DNA from: Mycobacterium conspicuum
GTDB lineage: Bacteria > Actinomycetota > Actinomycetes > Mycobacteriales > Mycobacteriaceae
Assembly (NCBI RefSeq): GCF_010730195.1
Contig: NZ_AP022613.1
Location: forward strand, 1,364,001-1,428,000
Direction: 5' to 3'
DNA: 64,000 nucleotides
Shown: positions 43,021 to 50,851 of the stretch, one piece after another
Layout: each line of letters opens with the position of its first letter
How positions within the stretch are numbered: position 1 is the stretch's first letter
Notes under the pieces: model-generated
The model's input: only the letters and a program-made list of their open reading frames with translations
The model's database searches: none
What the model was told of the DNA's origin: nothing
Program-made: the position numbers and the translations under genes

Positions 43021-44214
43021 ATGAGCTACTTCGAAAAAGACGCGATCATCTCCGGCATCGGAATCTCGCGAATCGGCCGCCGCACCGGCATTCCGGGCTT
43101 CGACCTGACCATGGAGGCGGTTCGATCCGCCATCGATGATGCGGGCCTGGCCGCCGCCGACATCGACGGCATCGCCACCCTCGGTGACACGCCGCCCGGT
43201 GAGGTCAACGCCGCGCTGCGTATCGAGGCTGCGGACTGCGGAAGCGGCTTCGGCACCGGCGGCCTACTGAGCCCGGTGATGTCGGCGTGCCGCGCGGTCT
43301 CCGAGCGACGCGCCCGCCACGTGGTGATCTACCGGACCATCCAGATGCTCGGTGGCACGGTCCCGGTCAAGCAGGACGAAAATGCGCCCGCCCCGCCGCT
43401 GGCGCGCATGTTCGAGACCCCCGAGGGGGCGCCGAAGCCAGCCGTCGGCGCGATGGATGACGTCAACGATCTTGTGGCGGCCCAAGCCTATTCGGCTGCC
43501 AACTGGCTGGCGCTGAACTGCCGCCGGCACATGGAGCTGTATGGAACCACCAAAGAACAGCTGGGCTGGATCGCGTTGAACGGCAGGCGCAACGCGGCAT
43601 TGAATCCCCGTGCGGTCTACCGCGAACCGATGACGATGGCCGACTATCTGAGCGCGCGCCCGGTCTCCACACCGTTCGGGCTGCTGGACTGCGACGTCCC
43701 CATCGACGGCTCGATCGCGGTGGTGGTGTCGCAAGCGGAGTACGCGCGTGACTGCCCGCACCGCGCGGTGGCGGTCGAGGCGATCGGCGGGTCCGACGGT
43801 GCCGGCGGCTGGTTCCACCGCGACGACTACCCCAAGATGGCCATGTCGGATGCGACGGCCCAGATGTGGTCGCGCACCGAGTTGACGCCCGCCGACGTCA
43901 AGCTCGCGGAGTTGTACGACGGCTTCACCTATCTCACCCTGGCGTGGCTCGAGGCGCTGGGAATCTGCGGCGACGGCGAAGCCGGCCCGTTCGTCGAGGG
44001 CGGCGCGCGGATCGCCCGCGACGGGAAGCTGCCGCTCAACACCTACGGCGGTCAGCTCTCCGCCGGCCGCATGCACGGCTACTGGGCGCTGCACGAAGGG
44101 TGTCTGCAGTTGCGCGGCGAGGCGGGGGAGCGGCAGGTCACGCAGCGCCCCGAGGTCGGTGTCGTCTCCGTGGGCGGTGGTCCCGTCGCGGGTTGCATGC
44201 TGCTCACCTGCTGA
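43021..44214 (+). CDS. Thiolase-family protein (Ltp2/SCP-x-like)
   Basis: A 397-residue thiolase-fold protein of the lipid-transfer (SCP-x / Ltp2) branch. IISGIGISRIGRR at the start, EAADCGSGFGTGG with a Cys in the usual nucleophile region, ELYDGFTYLTLAWLEALGICG and the C-terminal GGPVAGCMLL fit the group. In this branch members are retro-aldolases or thiolases and need a DUF35 partner, supplied by the divergent gene. The ATG is preferred over the GTG two codons earlier. Two bases separate its stop from the GntR gene, showing an operon. Substrate unknown, probably a steroid-like or branched acyl-CoA. Confidence 0.85.
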   Translation: MSYFEKDAIISGIGISRIGRRTGIPGFDLTMEAVRSAIDDAGLAAADIDGIATLGDTPPGEVNAALRIEAADCGSGFGTGGLLSPVMSACRAVSERRARHVVIYRTIQMLGGTVPVKQDENAPAPPLARMFETPEGAPKPAVGAMDDVNDLVAAQAYSAANWLALNCRRHMELYGTTKEQLGWIALNGRRNAALNPRAVYREPMTMADYLSARPVSTPFGLLDCDVPIDGSIAVVVSQAEYARDCPHRAVAVEAIGGSDGAGGWFHRDDYPKMAMSDATAQMWSRTELTPADVKLAELYDGFTYLTLAWLEALGICGDGEAGPFVEGGARIARDGKLPLNTYGGQLSAGRMHGYWALHEGCLQLRGEAGERQVTQRPEVGVVSVGGGPVAGCMLLTC

Positions 44215-44216
44215 GG

Positions 44217-45638
44217 ATGAACGGCGATGCCGGCCCGGCGGACAAACGAGCATCGAAGATCGCCCGCCAGATCGAGGCGGACATCGTGCGTCGCGGCTGG
44301 ACTGTTGGAGAGTCGCTGGGATCCGAGCAAGAGCTGCAGCAACACTACGAGGTGAGTCGATCGGTGTTGCGGGAGGCTGTTCGGCTCGTCGAGCACCACC
44401 AGGTGGCCCGGATGCGCCGCGGGCCCAAGGGCGGGCTGCTCATCTGCGAGCCGGACGCCGGCCCGGCGACGCGCGCCGTCGTCATCTATCTGGAGTACCT
44501 GGGCACCACGCTCGGCGACCTGCTCAATGCGCGCCTGGTACTCGAACCGCTGGCCGCCGCACTCGCCGCCGAACGGATCGACGAGGCCGGAATCGAGCGA
44601 CTGCGAGGCGTGTTGCGCGCCGAACAACAGTGGCGGCCCGGCCTGGACGCGCCCCGTGACGAATTCCACATCGCGCTGGCCCAGCAGTCGAAAAACCCTG
44701 TCCTGCAGCTGTTTATCGATGTGTTGATGCGCCTGACCGCGCGCTACGCCCGCAGGTCGCGGACAGGGTCCGCTGGGGAAGCCGTCGAGCTGGTCGACCG
44801 GATGCACACCGACCACTCCGAAATCGTCGCCGCGGTCACCGCGGGCGATGCCGCGCGGGCCAAGACACTCAGCGAGCAGCATGTGAAAGCGGTCACGGCG
44901 TGGTTGCAGCAGCATCAGCGCGGCGATAAGGCGCCGCGCCGACGGACGCGGCCGAATCTGGAGGCGCCGCGCGGCAAGCTCGCCGAAGTGCTGGCGGCCA
45001 CCATCGGCGCCGACATCGCCGCCAGCGGCTGGCCGGTCGGTTCGGTGTTCGGCACCGAAACCGCCCTGCTCGAACGTTATCGGGTGAGCCGCTCGGTGTT
45101 GCGTGAGGCCGTGCGGCTGCTCGAATTTCATGCCGTCGCGCACATGCGCCGCGGCCCCGGCGGCGGGCTGATCGTCACCAAGCCCGAGCCGCAGGCCAGC
45201 ATCGACACCATCGCGCTGTACCTGCAGTACCGCCAGCCGAGCCGCGAAGATCTACGCTGCGTCCGCGAGGCCATCGAGATCGACAGTGTGACCAGGGTCG
45301 TCGCCAAGGTCGTCGAGGGGCGAGTCGAACCCGAGATGGCGGCGCTGCTGAACGCGGCCGACGATGCGCGCAACGTCGCCGTCGAAGAGTCACGATTTCA
45401 TATCGGTCTTGCCCAGCTCGCGGGCAACGCTCTGCTGGACCTGTTCCTGCGGATCATCGTCGAGCTGTTCCGCCGGCATTGGTCCAGCACCGGACAGCGC
45501 TTGCCGACGCCCAGCGACGTCGTCGCCGTCGAGCGCGCTCACCTGCGGATTCTCCAGGCGATCGGGGACGGCGACGACAGCCTGGCCCGCTACCGGCTTC
45601 GGCGTCATCTGGACGCCGCGGCGTCCCGATGGCTCTGA
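44217..45638 (+). CDS. Double FadR/GntR-type transcriptional regulator
   Basis: A 473-residue protein consisting of two complete GntR/FadR units in tandem. Unit one has the winged helix around EQELQQHYEVSRSVLREAVRL, unit two around ETALLERYRVSRSVLREAVRL; each has its own FCD ligand domain. It corresponds to M. tuberculosis Rv3060c. A single chain therefore carries two DNA-binding heads, in effect a built-in dimer. It starts 2 bases after the thiolase stop. It probably senses an acyl-CoA or acid and controls fadE22 and the thiolase/DUF35 genes through the CAGTACACTCT element (inference). Confidence 0.92.
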   Translation: MNGDAGPADKRASKIARQIEADIVRRGWTVGESLGSEQELQQHYEVSRSVLREAVRLVEHHQVARMRRGPKGGLLICEPDAGPATRAVVIYLEYLGTTLGDLLNARLVLEPLAAALAAERIDEAGIERLRGVLRAEQQWRPGLDAPRDEFHIALAQQSKNPVLQLFIDVLMRLTARYARRSRTGSAGEAVELVDRMHTDHSEIVAAVTAGDAARAKTLSEQHVKAVTAWLQQHQRGDKAPRRRTRPNLEAPRGKLAEVLAATIGADIAASGWPVGSVFGTETALLERYRVSRSVLREAVRLLEFHAVAHMRRGPGGGLIVTKPEPQASIDTIALYLQYRQPSREDLRCVREAIEIDSVTRVVAKVVEGRVEPEMAALLNAADDARNVAVEESRFHIGLAQLAGNALLDLFLRIIVELFRRHWSSTGQRLPTPSDVVAVERAHLRILQAIGDGDDSLARYRLRRHLDAAASRWL

Positions 45639-45758
45639 GGGGCGATGACGGATCGGGGTCGGCGTGTCGTAGCCAGCTCTTAGCAGCCACGCATAGCGAA
45701 GGGCCGTCCGGGGTACTGAAAAAGAGACCGACAGCCGGTCCAGCGAAGGGTTGGCCCA

Positions 45759-46754
45759 GTGACACACAGCGGGAGCGCCTATATGACGACGCGCACGGAC
45801 GCCGAGCATCAAGGCTTCGTACATTCCGCCCTGCTCTATCGATCCAGCGGGGAGTACGTGGACTTCGTGCTGCGCTTCGTGCTGGACGGCTTGTCGGCCG
45901 CCGAGCCGGCGCTGATCGCGGTGCCCGGCGACAACTTGGCGTTGCTGCGCGACGAGCTACGGCGCGAATACGACGGAATACCAGCCGGATTGCACACCGC
46001 CGACATCACCGAGATCGCGCGCAACCCGAGCCGATTTCTGGCGATGAAAAGCGAATTCGCCGAGCAATACCGCGATCAGCGAGTGCGCATCGTCAGCGAG
46101 CTCGTGTGGCCGGGCCGCACCGACGACGAGCTGCTCTCCTGCACCGAGGACGAAGCGTTGGTCAACGAAGCACTCGCACACCACCGGGCGCTGTGTTTGT
46201 GTCTCTACGACGCCAGTCGCCTCGACGACGACGTCCTGGCGAGCGCCCGTGCGACCCACCCACTGCTGTGGGCGTGCGGAGCTCTGCATCCCAGCGCGGA
46301 CTACGCGCCGCACGAGGCGCTGGCACGGTGCAACAAACCGTTGCCGCTAAACCCCGGCGCGGTCACCTACACCGTCCGCGAGACGGCGGATCTGCGTCCG
46401 GCGCGGTCGCTCGCCGTCGACTACGCCAGTTGGGTTGGACTGTCGCAGGACGGCACCGAAGATCTGCAACTGATCGCGACCGAATTGGCCACCAACAGCC
46501 TGATGTACACCGAGGGCGGCTGCCAGCTGGCCTTTTGGCGGGACAAGCAGCATCTGGTCTGTGAGGCCCGCGACACCGGACGCTTCGACGACCCGCTGGC
46601 CGGCCGCCGCCCCCCGGGCGGCAGCGGCACCGCCAGCCGCGGACTGTTCCTGGTCAACGCGATGACCGACCTGGTCCGCACCCACACCACGACGACCGGG
46701 ACCACCATCCAGGCGTACCTGCGGATGGATCCGGCGCCGCGGCCAGCTGGGTGA
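45759..46754 (+). CDS. MEDS-domain anti-sigma-factor-like ATPase
   Basis: A 331-residue protein. Residues 1-190 match the MEDS (methanogen/methylotroph sensory) domain, with HSALLYRSSGEYVDFVLRFV and VRIVSELVWPGR. Residues 215-325 form an RsbW-like HATPase: ELATNSLMYTEGG is the N-box, and EARDTGRFDDP the G1 box. Such proteins bind or phosphorylate anti-anti-sigma factors. The GTG start follows AAGGG; an ATG eight codons later is possible. With the phytochrome-phosphatase at 11235 the window holds both a kinase-like and a phosphatase part of a partner-switching system, though far apart. It stands in the 120-base gap's wake after the GntR gene, not obviously in its operon. Confidence 0.82.
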   Translation: MTHSGSAYMTTRTDAEHQGFVHSALLYRSSGEYVDFVLRFVLDGLSAAEPALIAVPGDNLALLRDELRREYDGIPAGLHTADITEIARNPSRFLAMKSEFAEQYRDQRVRIVSELVWPGRTDDELLSCTEDEALVNEALAHHRALCLCLYDASRLDDDVLASARATHPLLWACGALHPSADYAPHEALARCNKPLPLNPGAVTYTVRETADLRPARSLAVDYASWVGLSQDGTEDLQLIATELATNSLMYTEGGCQLAFWRDKQHLVCEARDTGRFDDPLAGRRPPGGSGTASRGLFLVNAMTDLVRTHTTTTGTTIQAYLRMDPAPRPAG

Positions 46755-46764
46755 GGCTCCCGAC

Positions 46765-46914
46765 CTACCGCTGCTGCGGTGTTCCGGGCGCCGGCTGAGT
46801 TGGTGCGGGAAGTTCCGATGTGCAGCCCACGGCCAGTATTGCGGACCCCGCGATCAGCGCCGCGGCCACGGTTCGAACTGCCAGCGTCCTCGTCATGCTC
46901 TTCGATCCCCTCAT
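46765..46914 (-). CDS. Small lipoprotein
   Basis: A 49-residue protein with a basic start MRGSKSMTRT, a hydrophobic segment and the lipobox LAVGC, followed by a short Pro/Thr-rich tail of 18 residues (TSELPAPTQPAPGTPQQR). The chosen ATG has AAAGG eight bases upstream. It would be lipidated and anchored on the outer face of the membrane. The mature chain is so short that a structural or signalling role is likely. Convergent with the MEDS gene. Confidence 0.6.
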   Translation of the reverse strand: MRGSKSMTRTLAVRTVAAALIAGSAILAVGCTSELPAPTQPAPGTPQQR

Positions 46915-47034
46915 CGGTGGCGCCTTTCGTCTGCGTAAGCGTGGTTCTGCGCTCAATTCTGCGTTCAATTCTGCCGGGCCAGTCTAGCCACGGTAGATCG
47001 GTTGCCCCTCAACGGCCTTGGGGCGTTAATGAAT

Positions 47035-47063
47035 TTGCATCGTCGGCGTGCGGCGTCTAGTGT
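47035..47063 (+). promoter_or_regulatory. Promoter of the leader peptide
   Basis: TTGCAT (47035-47040) and TAGTGT (47058-47063) are separated by 17 bases. Transcription would start around 47070, right at the leader GTG, so the leader is probably translated from a leaderless transcript. Confidence 0.6.
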
Positions 47064-47070
47064 CGCGCTC

Positions 47071-47115
47071 GTGCGTCTTCTTGCAGTAGTAGCCAGCACC
47101 CGCAGCGGGGTCTGA
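47071..47115 (+). CDS. Leader peptide with Leu-Leu and Val-Val codons
   Basis: GTG followed by 13 codons and TGA encodes MRLLAVVASTRSGV. Two adjacent Leu codons (CTT CTT) and two Val codons (GTA GTA), all rare in this GC-rich genome, are placed near the start. This is the layout of branched-chain amino acid leader peptides that control leuA or ilvB. It is too short for ordinary gene calling. The gene downstream is derived from leuA, which supports the reading. Confidence 0.75.
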   Translation: MRLLAVVASTRSGV

Positions 47116-47143
47116 TCCAGACCGACCCCCCGCTGTGGGTCGG
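47098..47143 (+). promoter_or_regulatory. Transcription attenuator (competing hairpins)
   Basis: Hairpin A: CCGACCC (47122-47128) pairs with GGGTCGG (47137-47143), 7 base pairs. Hairpin B: ACCCGCAGCGGGG (47098-47110) pairs with CCCCGCTGTGGGT (47128-47140), 13 base pairs with one G-U. They cannot form together. A ribosome stalled at the Leu codons would leave the left arm of B free and block A; a ribosome moving to the stop would cover it and allow A. No U-tract follows A, so it may act on termination by another way or on translation initiation. Confidence 0.65.
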
Positions 47144-47187
47144 AAGCTACTACCGTCGGTCGCCCTCTGACCAGAGAAGACCGGCAC

Positions 47188-47685
47188 ATGACAACTCTTT
47201 CCCACCACACGCCACGCCCGTGCGTGGCCAATGCCTGGTTCGGCGACCACTTCGGTGCATCGCTGCCGCGTGGTCTGCGGGAGCAGGCCGAGAGCATGTC
47301 CTGGGAGAGCTTCGTCGCGGCCTACGGGCATAGCGCCGGACCGTTGCGGCTTGGGCACTGGTCTTGCACCGACACCGAGCGACCCGCTACGCGGATCGGC
47401 CCGCAGGCGCGCAACTTTCAGGCCGTGATCGCCGTCGGCGACCACATCAGCACGTCGACCGCCGCGGCCAGCGGCCCCGTCGCCGCCCTGACCGCGATGC
47501 TGCACGAGCGTGGAATCACGGTGGAGATGTTGAACTTCCACCAGATGCGATCCGGCGAACACACCGCCACCTTCGTCCGCGGCAGCGACGGGATCCGTGC
47601 CGAATGGGCGATGGGCTGGGCGGGCGATCCGACGCAGTCGGCTTTGCGCGCGATCATCGCGTGCGCAAATCGGCTGTTGGCCTGA
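47188..47685 (+). CDS. Stand-alone LeuA regulatory-domain protein (no catalytic domain)
   Basis: A 165-residue protein that resembles only the C-terminal part of 2-isopropylmalate synthase. FGASLPRGLREQAESMSWESFVAAYG matches the linker region of M. tuberculosis LeuA (LPRRL..., then 'W-F-Y'), and residues 75-165 match the leucine-binding dimer domain: VAALTAMLHERGITVEMLNFH, RSGEHTATFVR and PTQSALRAIIACANRLL. The TIM-barrel with its metal and ketoacid site is absent, so it cannot make isopropylmalate. It may sense leucine or pair with full LeuA. The leader-peptide attenuator upstream is also LeuA-like. The leucine-binding loop has changed (SGP instead of GNGP). Confidence 0.75.
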   Translation: MTTLSHHTPRPCVANAWFGDHFGASLPRGLREQAESMSWESFVAAYGHSAGPLRLGHWSCTDTERPATRIGPQARNFQAVIAVGDHISTSTAAASGPVAALTAMLHERGITVEMLNFHQMRSGEHTATFVRGSDGIRAEWAMGWAGDPTQSALRAIIACANRLLA

Positions 47686-47692
47686 GCCGAAA

Positions 47693-49174
47693 TTACAGCG
47701 GGCGCAACACGATGTGCATGCCGTCCTTCGGTACGGGCATGCCGCCGTAGTCCCAGACCGGCTTGTAACCGGGCCGGGGAAGCTCCAGCCGGTAGCGGCG
47801 CAGCAGCCGGTGCAGGATCGTCTTAATTTCCAACTGCCCGAACACCATTCCGATGCACTTGTGTGCGCCGCCGCCGAACGGCGAGAACGCGTAGCGGTGC
47901 CGCTTGTGCTCGCTGCGCGGCTCGGTGAACCGCTCCGGGTCGAATTTCATCGGGTCGGTCCACAACTCCGGCAGGCGGTGATTCAGACCCGGATATGCGA
48001 TGACATTGATGCCCTCCGGCAGGTAATAGCCCAGCAGTTCGGTGTCGCGCACCGTGCGCCGCATCGCCCATTGCACCGGGGTCACCAGCCGGATCGACTC
48101 GTTCATCACCAAATCGAGCGACTCCAACTTCTCCAGCGACTCGATGTCCAGCGGCCCATCGCCCAGGCGGTCGGACTCGTCGCGGCACCGTTCTTGCCAC
48201 TCCGGGTGGGCGGCCAGGTGGTAGACCATCGTCGTGCTCGTCGACGTCGACGTGTCGTGGGCGGCCATCATCAAAAAGATCATGTGGTTGACGATGTCGT
48301 CGTCGGAGAACCGGTTGCCGTCCTCGTCCTCGGTCTGGCACAACACCGTGAGCAGGTCGTTGCCCTCCTTGCCGCGACGCTCGCGGACGCGGGCCTCGAA
48401 GTAGTTTTCCAGCAGTTCGCGTGCCTTGAGCCCGCGCCACCAGGTGAACGGCGGCACGCCGGTGCGGATGATCGCGTTGCCGGCCCGGGTCGTCGTCGTG
48501 AACGCACTGTTGACCTTGGTGAGCAGCTCGCGGTCGGTGCCGGGCTCATGGCCCATGAACACCATCGAGGCGATGTCGAGGGTCAACTCCTTCATCGCCG
48601 GGTACAGCAGGAAGCGCGCGTCGTTGACCACCCAGTCGTTGGCGATCACCTGCGACACCACCCGGTCCATCTGCTCGACGTAGCCGACCAGCCGCGAGCG
48701 AACGAACGCCTCCTGCATGATCCGCCGGTGGAACATGTGCTCCTCGAAGTCGAGCAGCATCAGCCCGCGACGGAAGAACGGCCCGATCACCGGGACCCAG
48801 CCCTGCTGGGAGTACTCCTTGTTGCGGTTGGAGTAGATGACCTGTGCGGCGTCCGGCCCCAGCGCCGCGACGGTCGGCATCACCGGCGAGTCCCCGTAGA
48901 CGATGGGGCCCTTGTTCTTGTAGAGGAACATCAAATAGTCGGGCCCGCCGCGCAACATCTCGATGAGGTGACCGATGACGGGCAGCCCCGCGTCGCCGAC
49001 GGCCGCCTTGAGGCCGCTACCGGGCGGCGGTTCGGCCAGCGTGCGCTCCGGGAACTCGGTGTTCCGCAGCCGCCGTTCCACCAGGCCCATGCCGGGGAAG
49101 TTGTTGATCGACGGGGTAAAGCGGCGCCGCGCCTGGTCAAGCAGGTAGTGCGGGGTGCTGATGGTGGCGGCCAT
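47693..49174 (-). CDS. cyp136: Cytochrome P450 CYP136
   Basis: A 493-residue P450, the counterpart of M. tuberculosis Rv3059 by length and by position beside the TetR/SDR/dinP block. The heme loop is FSPFGGGAHKCIG with Cys440, the I-helix MMAAHDTSTST, and the K-helix ExxR is NESIR. The N-terminal 60 residues are long, as in eukaryotic-like class P450s, but without a membrane anchor. Substrate unknown; the similarity to CYP51-like enzymes suggests a sterol- or terpenoid-sized molecule. It is divergent from a TetR with two inverted repeats between them. Confidence 0.92.
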   Translation of the reverse strand: MAATISTPHYLLDQARRRFTPSINNFPGMGLVERRLRNTEFPERTLAEPPPGSGLKAAVGDAGLPVIGHLIEMLRGGPDYLMFLYKNKGPIVYGDSPVMPTVAALGPDAAQVIYSNRNKEYSQQGWVPVIGPFFRRGLMLLDFEEHMFHRRIMQEAFVRSRLVGYVEQMDRVVSQVIANDWVVNDARFLLYPAMKELTLDIASMVFMGHEPGTDRELLTKVNSAFTTTTRAGNAIIRTGVPPFTWWRGLKARELLENYFEARVRERRGKEGNDLLTVLCQTEDEDGNRFSDDDIVNHMIFLMMAAHDTSTSTSTTMVYHLAAHPEWQERCRDESDRLGDGPLDIESLEKLESLDLVMNESIRLVTPVQWAMRRTVRDTELLGYYLPEGINVIAYPGLNHRLPELWTDPMKFDPERFTEPRSEHKRHRYAFSPFGGGAHKCIGMVFGQLEIKTILHRLLRRYRLELPRPGYKPVWDYGGMPVPKDGMHIVLRPL

Positions 49175-49211
49175 AAACGCTCCTTTGCGTGCCCGGGATC
49201 AGGTCAGTCAC

Positions 49212-49225
49212 GTGACACCTGTCAC
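49212..49225. promoter_or_regulatory. Inverted repeat near the cyp136 start
   Basis: GTGACA-CC-TGTCAC, with the overlapping perfect palindrome GTCACGTGAC at 49207-49216. It lies 38 bases before the cyp136 start and would suit a repressor site for that gene. Confidence 0.5.
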
Positions 49226-49245
49226 TCTTCGACTATCCTTCGGGA

Positions 49246-49269
49246 CAAACTTGACGCCTGTCAAGTTTG
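49246..49269. promoter_or_regulatory. Inverted repeat between cyp136 and TetR
   Basis: Perfect 10-base arms CAAACTTGAC and GTCAAGTTTG separated by 4 bases, 33 bases before the TetR start. A likely operator of that TetR. The ACTTGAC half-site is the same as at 5472-5494 but with a shorter spacer. Confidence 0.65.
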
Positions 49270-49301
49270 CTTTTCGCGCGCCGTAGTGAAAGGTCAGAAA
49301 G

Positions 49302-49946
49302 ATGGATAACACCGCGGTGAATCCGGAGCAGGCCGTGCCCGCCGGGCGGCGCCGCGGTGACAAGCACCGGCAGGCGATCATGGCCGCGGTGCGCGAGCTG
49401 CTGCAGGAGAAACCGTTCGACGAACTTTCGGTGAGCACCATCAGCCTGCGCGCCGGGGTGGCGCGCTCGGGCTTCTACTTCTACTTCGATTCCAAGTACG
49501 CGGTGCTCGCCCAGATCATGGCCGAGGCCGCCGAAGAACTCGAAGAACTCACGCAGTACTTCGCTCCGCGGGGGCCGGGCGAGTCGCCGGAGCAGTTCGC
49601 CAAACGGATGGTGGGCAGCGCGGCCGCGGTCTATGCGCACAACGACCCGGTGATGGAGGCCTGTAATGTCGCGCGCCACACCGACATTCAGATCCGCGAC
49701 ATTCTCGATCGACAATTCGAGGTGGTGCTGCACCAGATCGTCGGCATCGTCGAAGCCGAGATGACCGCCGGCACCGCGCATCCGATCTCCGACGACATCC
49801 CGACGCTGGTCCGCACCCTGGCCGGCGCGACCGCGTTGGTGCTGACCGGTGACCCCATCCTCGCCGGCCGCGATCATGACTTGGAGCGCCGCGTGCGGGT
49901 GCTCGAGCAGTTGTGGCTGAACGCGCTCTGGGGCGGGCAGGGCTAG
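49302..49946 (+). CDS. TetR-family transcriptional regulator
   Basis: A 214-residue regulator corresponding to M. tuberculosis Rv3058c. The helix-turn-helix is AIMAAVRELLQEKPFDELSV then AGVARSGFYFYFDSKYAVL, typical of TetR. It is divergent from cyp136 and precedes an SDR on the same strand, so it probably controls both through the two inverted repeats at 49212-49269. The C-terminal ligand pocket gives no clue to the inducer. Confidence 0.9.
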   Translation: MDNTAVNPEQAVPAGRRRGDKHRQAIMAAVRELLQEKPFDELSVSTISLRAGVARSGFYFYFDSKYAVLAQIMAEAAEELEELTQYFAPRGPGESPEQFAKRMVGSAAAVYAHNDPVMEACNVARHTDIQIRDILDRQFEVVLHQIVGIVEAEMTAGTAHPISDDIPTLVRTLAGATALVLTGDPILAGRDHDLERRVRVLEQLWLNALWGGQG

Positions 49947-49963
49947 GCAGTATCGTCACGACC

Positions 49964-50851
49964 ATGGCGAAGGCGGGGCGGTACTTCGAGGGGAAACGGT
50001 GCTTTGTCACCGGCGCGGCCAGCGGCATCGGCCGCGCGACCGCGCTGCGGCTGGCTGCGCAGGGCGCCGAACTGTATCTGACCGACCGCGATTCGGATGG
50101 CTTGGCCCGCACCGTCGCCGATGCCCGCGCGCTCGGCGCGCAGGTGCCCGAGCACCGGGTGCTGGATGTGTCCAACTACGACGAGGTGGCCGCGTTCGCG
50201 GCCGATATCCACGCCAACCATCCCAGCATGGACGTCGTGCTGAACATCGCGGGCGTGTCTGCGTGGGGGACCGTTGACCGGCTCACACACGATCAGTGGA
50301 GCCGGATGGTCTCGATCAACCTGATGGGCCCCATCCACGTCATCGAGGCGTTCCTGCCGCCGATGGTGGCCGCGCGCCGGGGCGGCCATCTGGTCAACGT
50401 GTCATCGGCGGCGGGCCTGGTCGCGCTGCCGTGGCACGCGGCCTACAGCGCCAGCAAGTTCGGATTGCGCGGCCTGTCCGAGGTGTTGCGCTTCGACCTG
50501 GCCCGGCACCGCATCGGGGTGTCGGTCGTGGTGCCCGGCGCGGTGCAGACCCCGCTGGTCAACACCGTCGAGATCGCCGGGGTCGATCGCGACGACCCCA
50601 AGGTCAGCCGCTGGGTCGACCGGTTCAGCGGGCATGCGGTGTCAGCGGAGAAGGCGGCCGAGAAGATCCTGGCCGGCGTCGCCAAGAACCGATACCTGAT
50701 CTACACGTCGGCGGACATCCGGGCCTTGTACGCGTTCAAGAGGCTGGCGTGGTGGCCCTACAGCGTGGCGATGCGCCGGGTCAACGTGATCTTCACGCGG
50801 GCGCTGCGGCCCGCCCCGGCGCTACACGAGCTCCAGTCGCACCCCGAGTAG
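49964..50851 (+). CDS. Short-chain dehydrogenase/reductase
   Basis: A 295-residue SDR, counterpart of M. tuberculosis Rv3057c. TGAASGIG is the cofactor loop, LNIAGVSAWG and VSSAAGL follow, and the active site is YSASKFGLRG. The C-terminal extension with LYAFKRLAWWPYSVAMRRVN is hydrophobic and amphipathic and may touch the membrane. The ATG 17 bases after the TetR stop is taken as start. Its last 30 bases overlap the convergent dinP. It may act on the product of CYP136. Confidence 0.9.
   Translation: MAKAGRYFEGKRCFVTGAASGIGRATALRLAAQGAELYLTDRDSDGLARTVADARALGAQVPEHRVLDVSNYDEVAAFAADIHANHPSMDVVLNIAGVSAWGTVDRLTHDQWSRMVSINLMGPIHVIEAFLPPMVAARRGGHLVNVSSAAGLVALPWHAAYSASKFGLRGLSEVLRFDLARHRIGVSVVVPGAVQTPLVNTVEIAGVDRDDPKVSRWVDRFSGHAVSAEKAAEKILAGVAKNRYLIYTSADIRALYAFKRLAWWPYSVAMRRVNVIFTRALRPAPALHELQSHPE

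Noticed and set aside
43866..45638. Reading the double GntR regulator from a start inside the thiolase gene
   Set aside because: The added 117 residues are Arg/Gly-rich shadow; the ATG two bases after the thiolase stop gives two clean FadR units.
45690..45740. Possible sigma-F promoter (GGGTA) before the MEDS gene
   Set aside because: A GGGGTAC is present, but no GTTT-type -35 element at 15-17 bases upstream.
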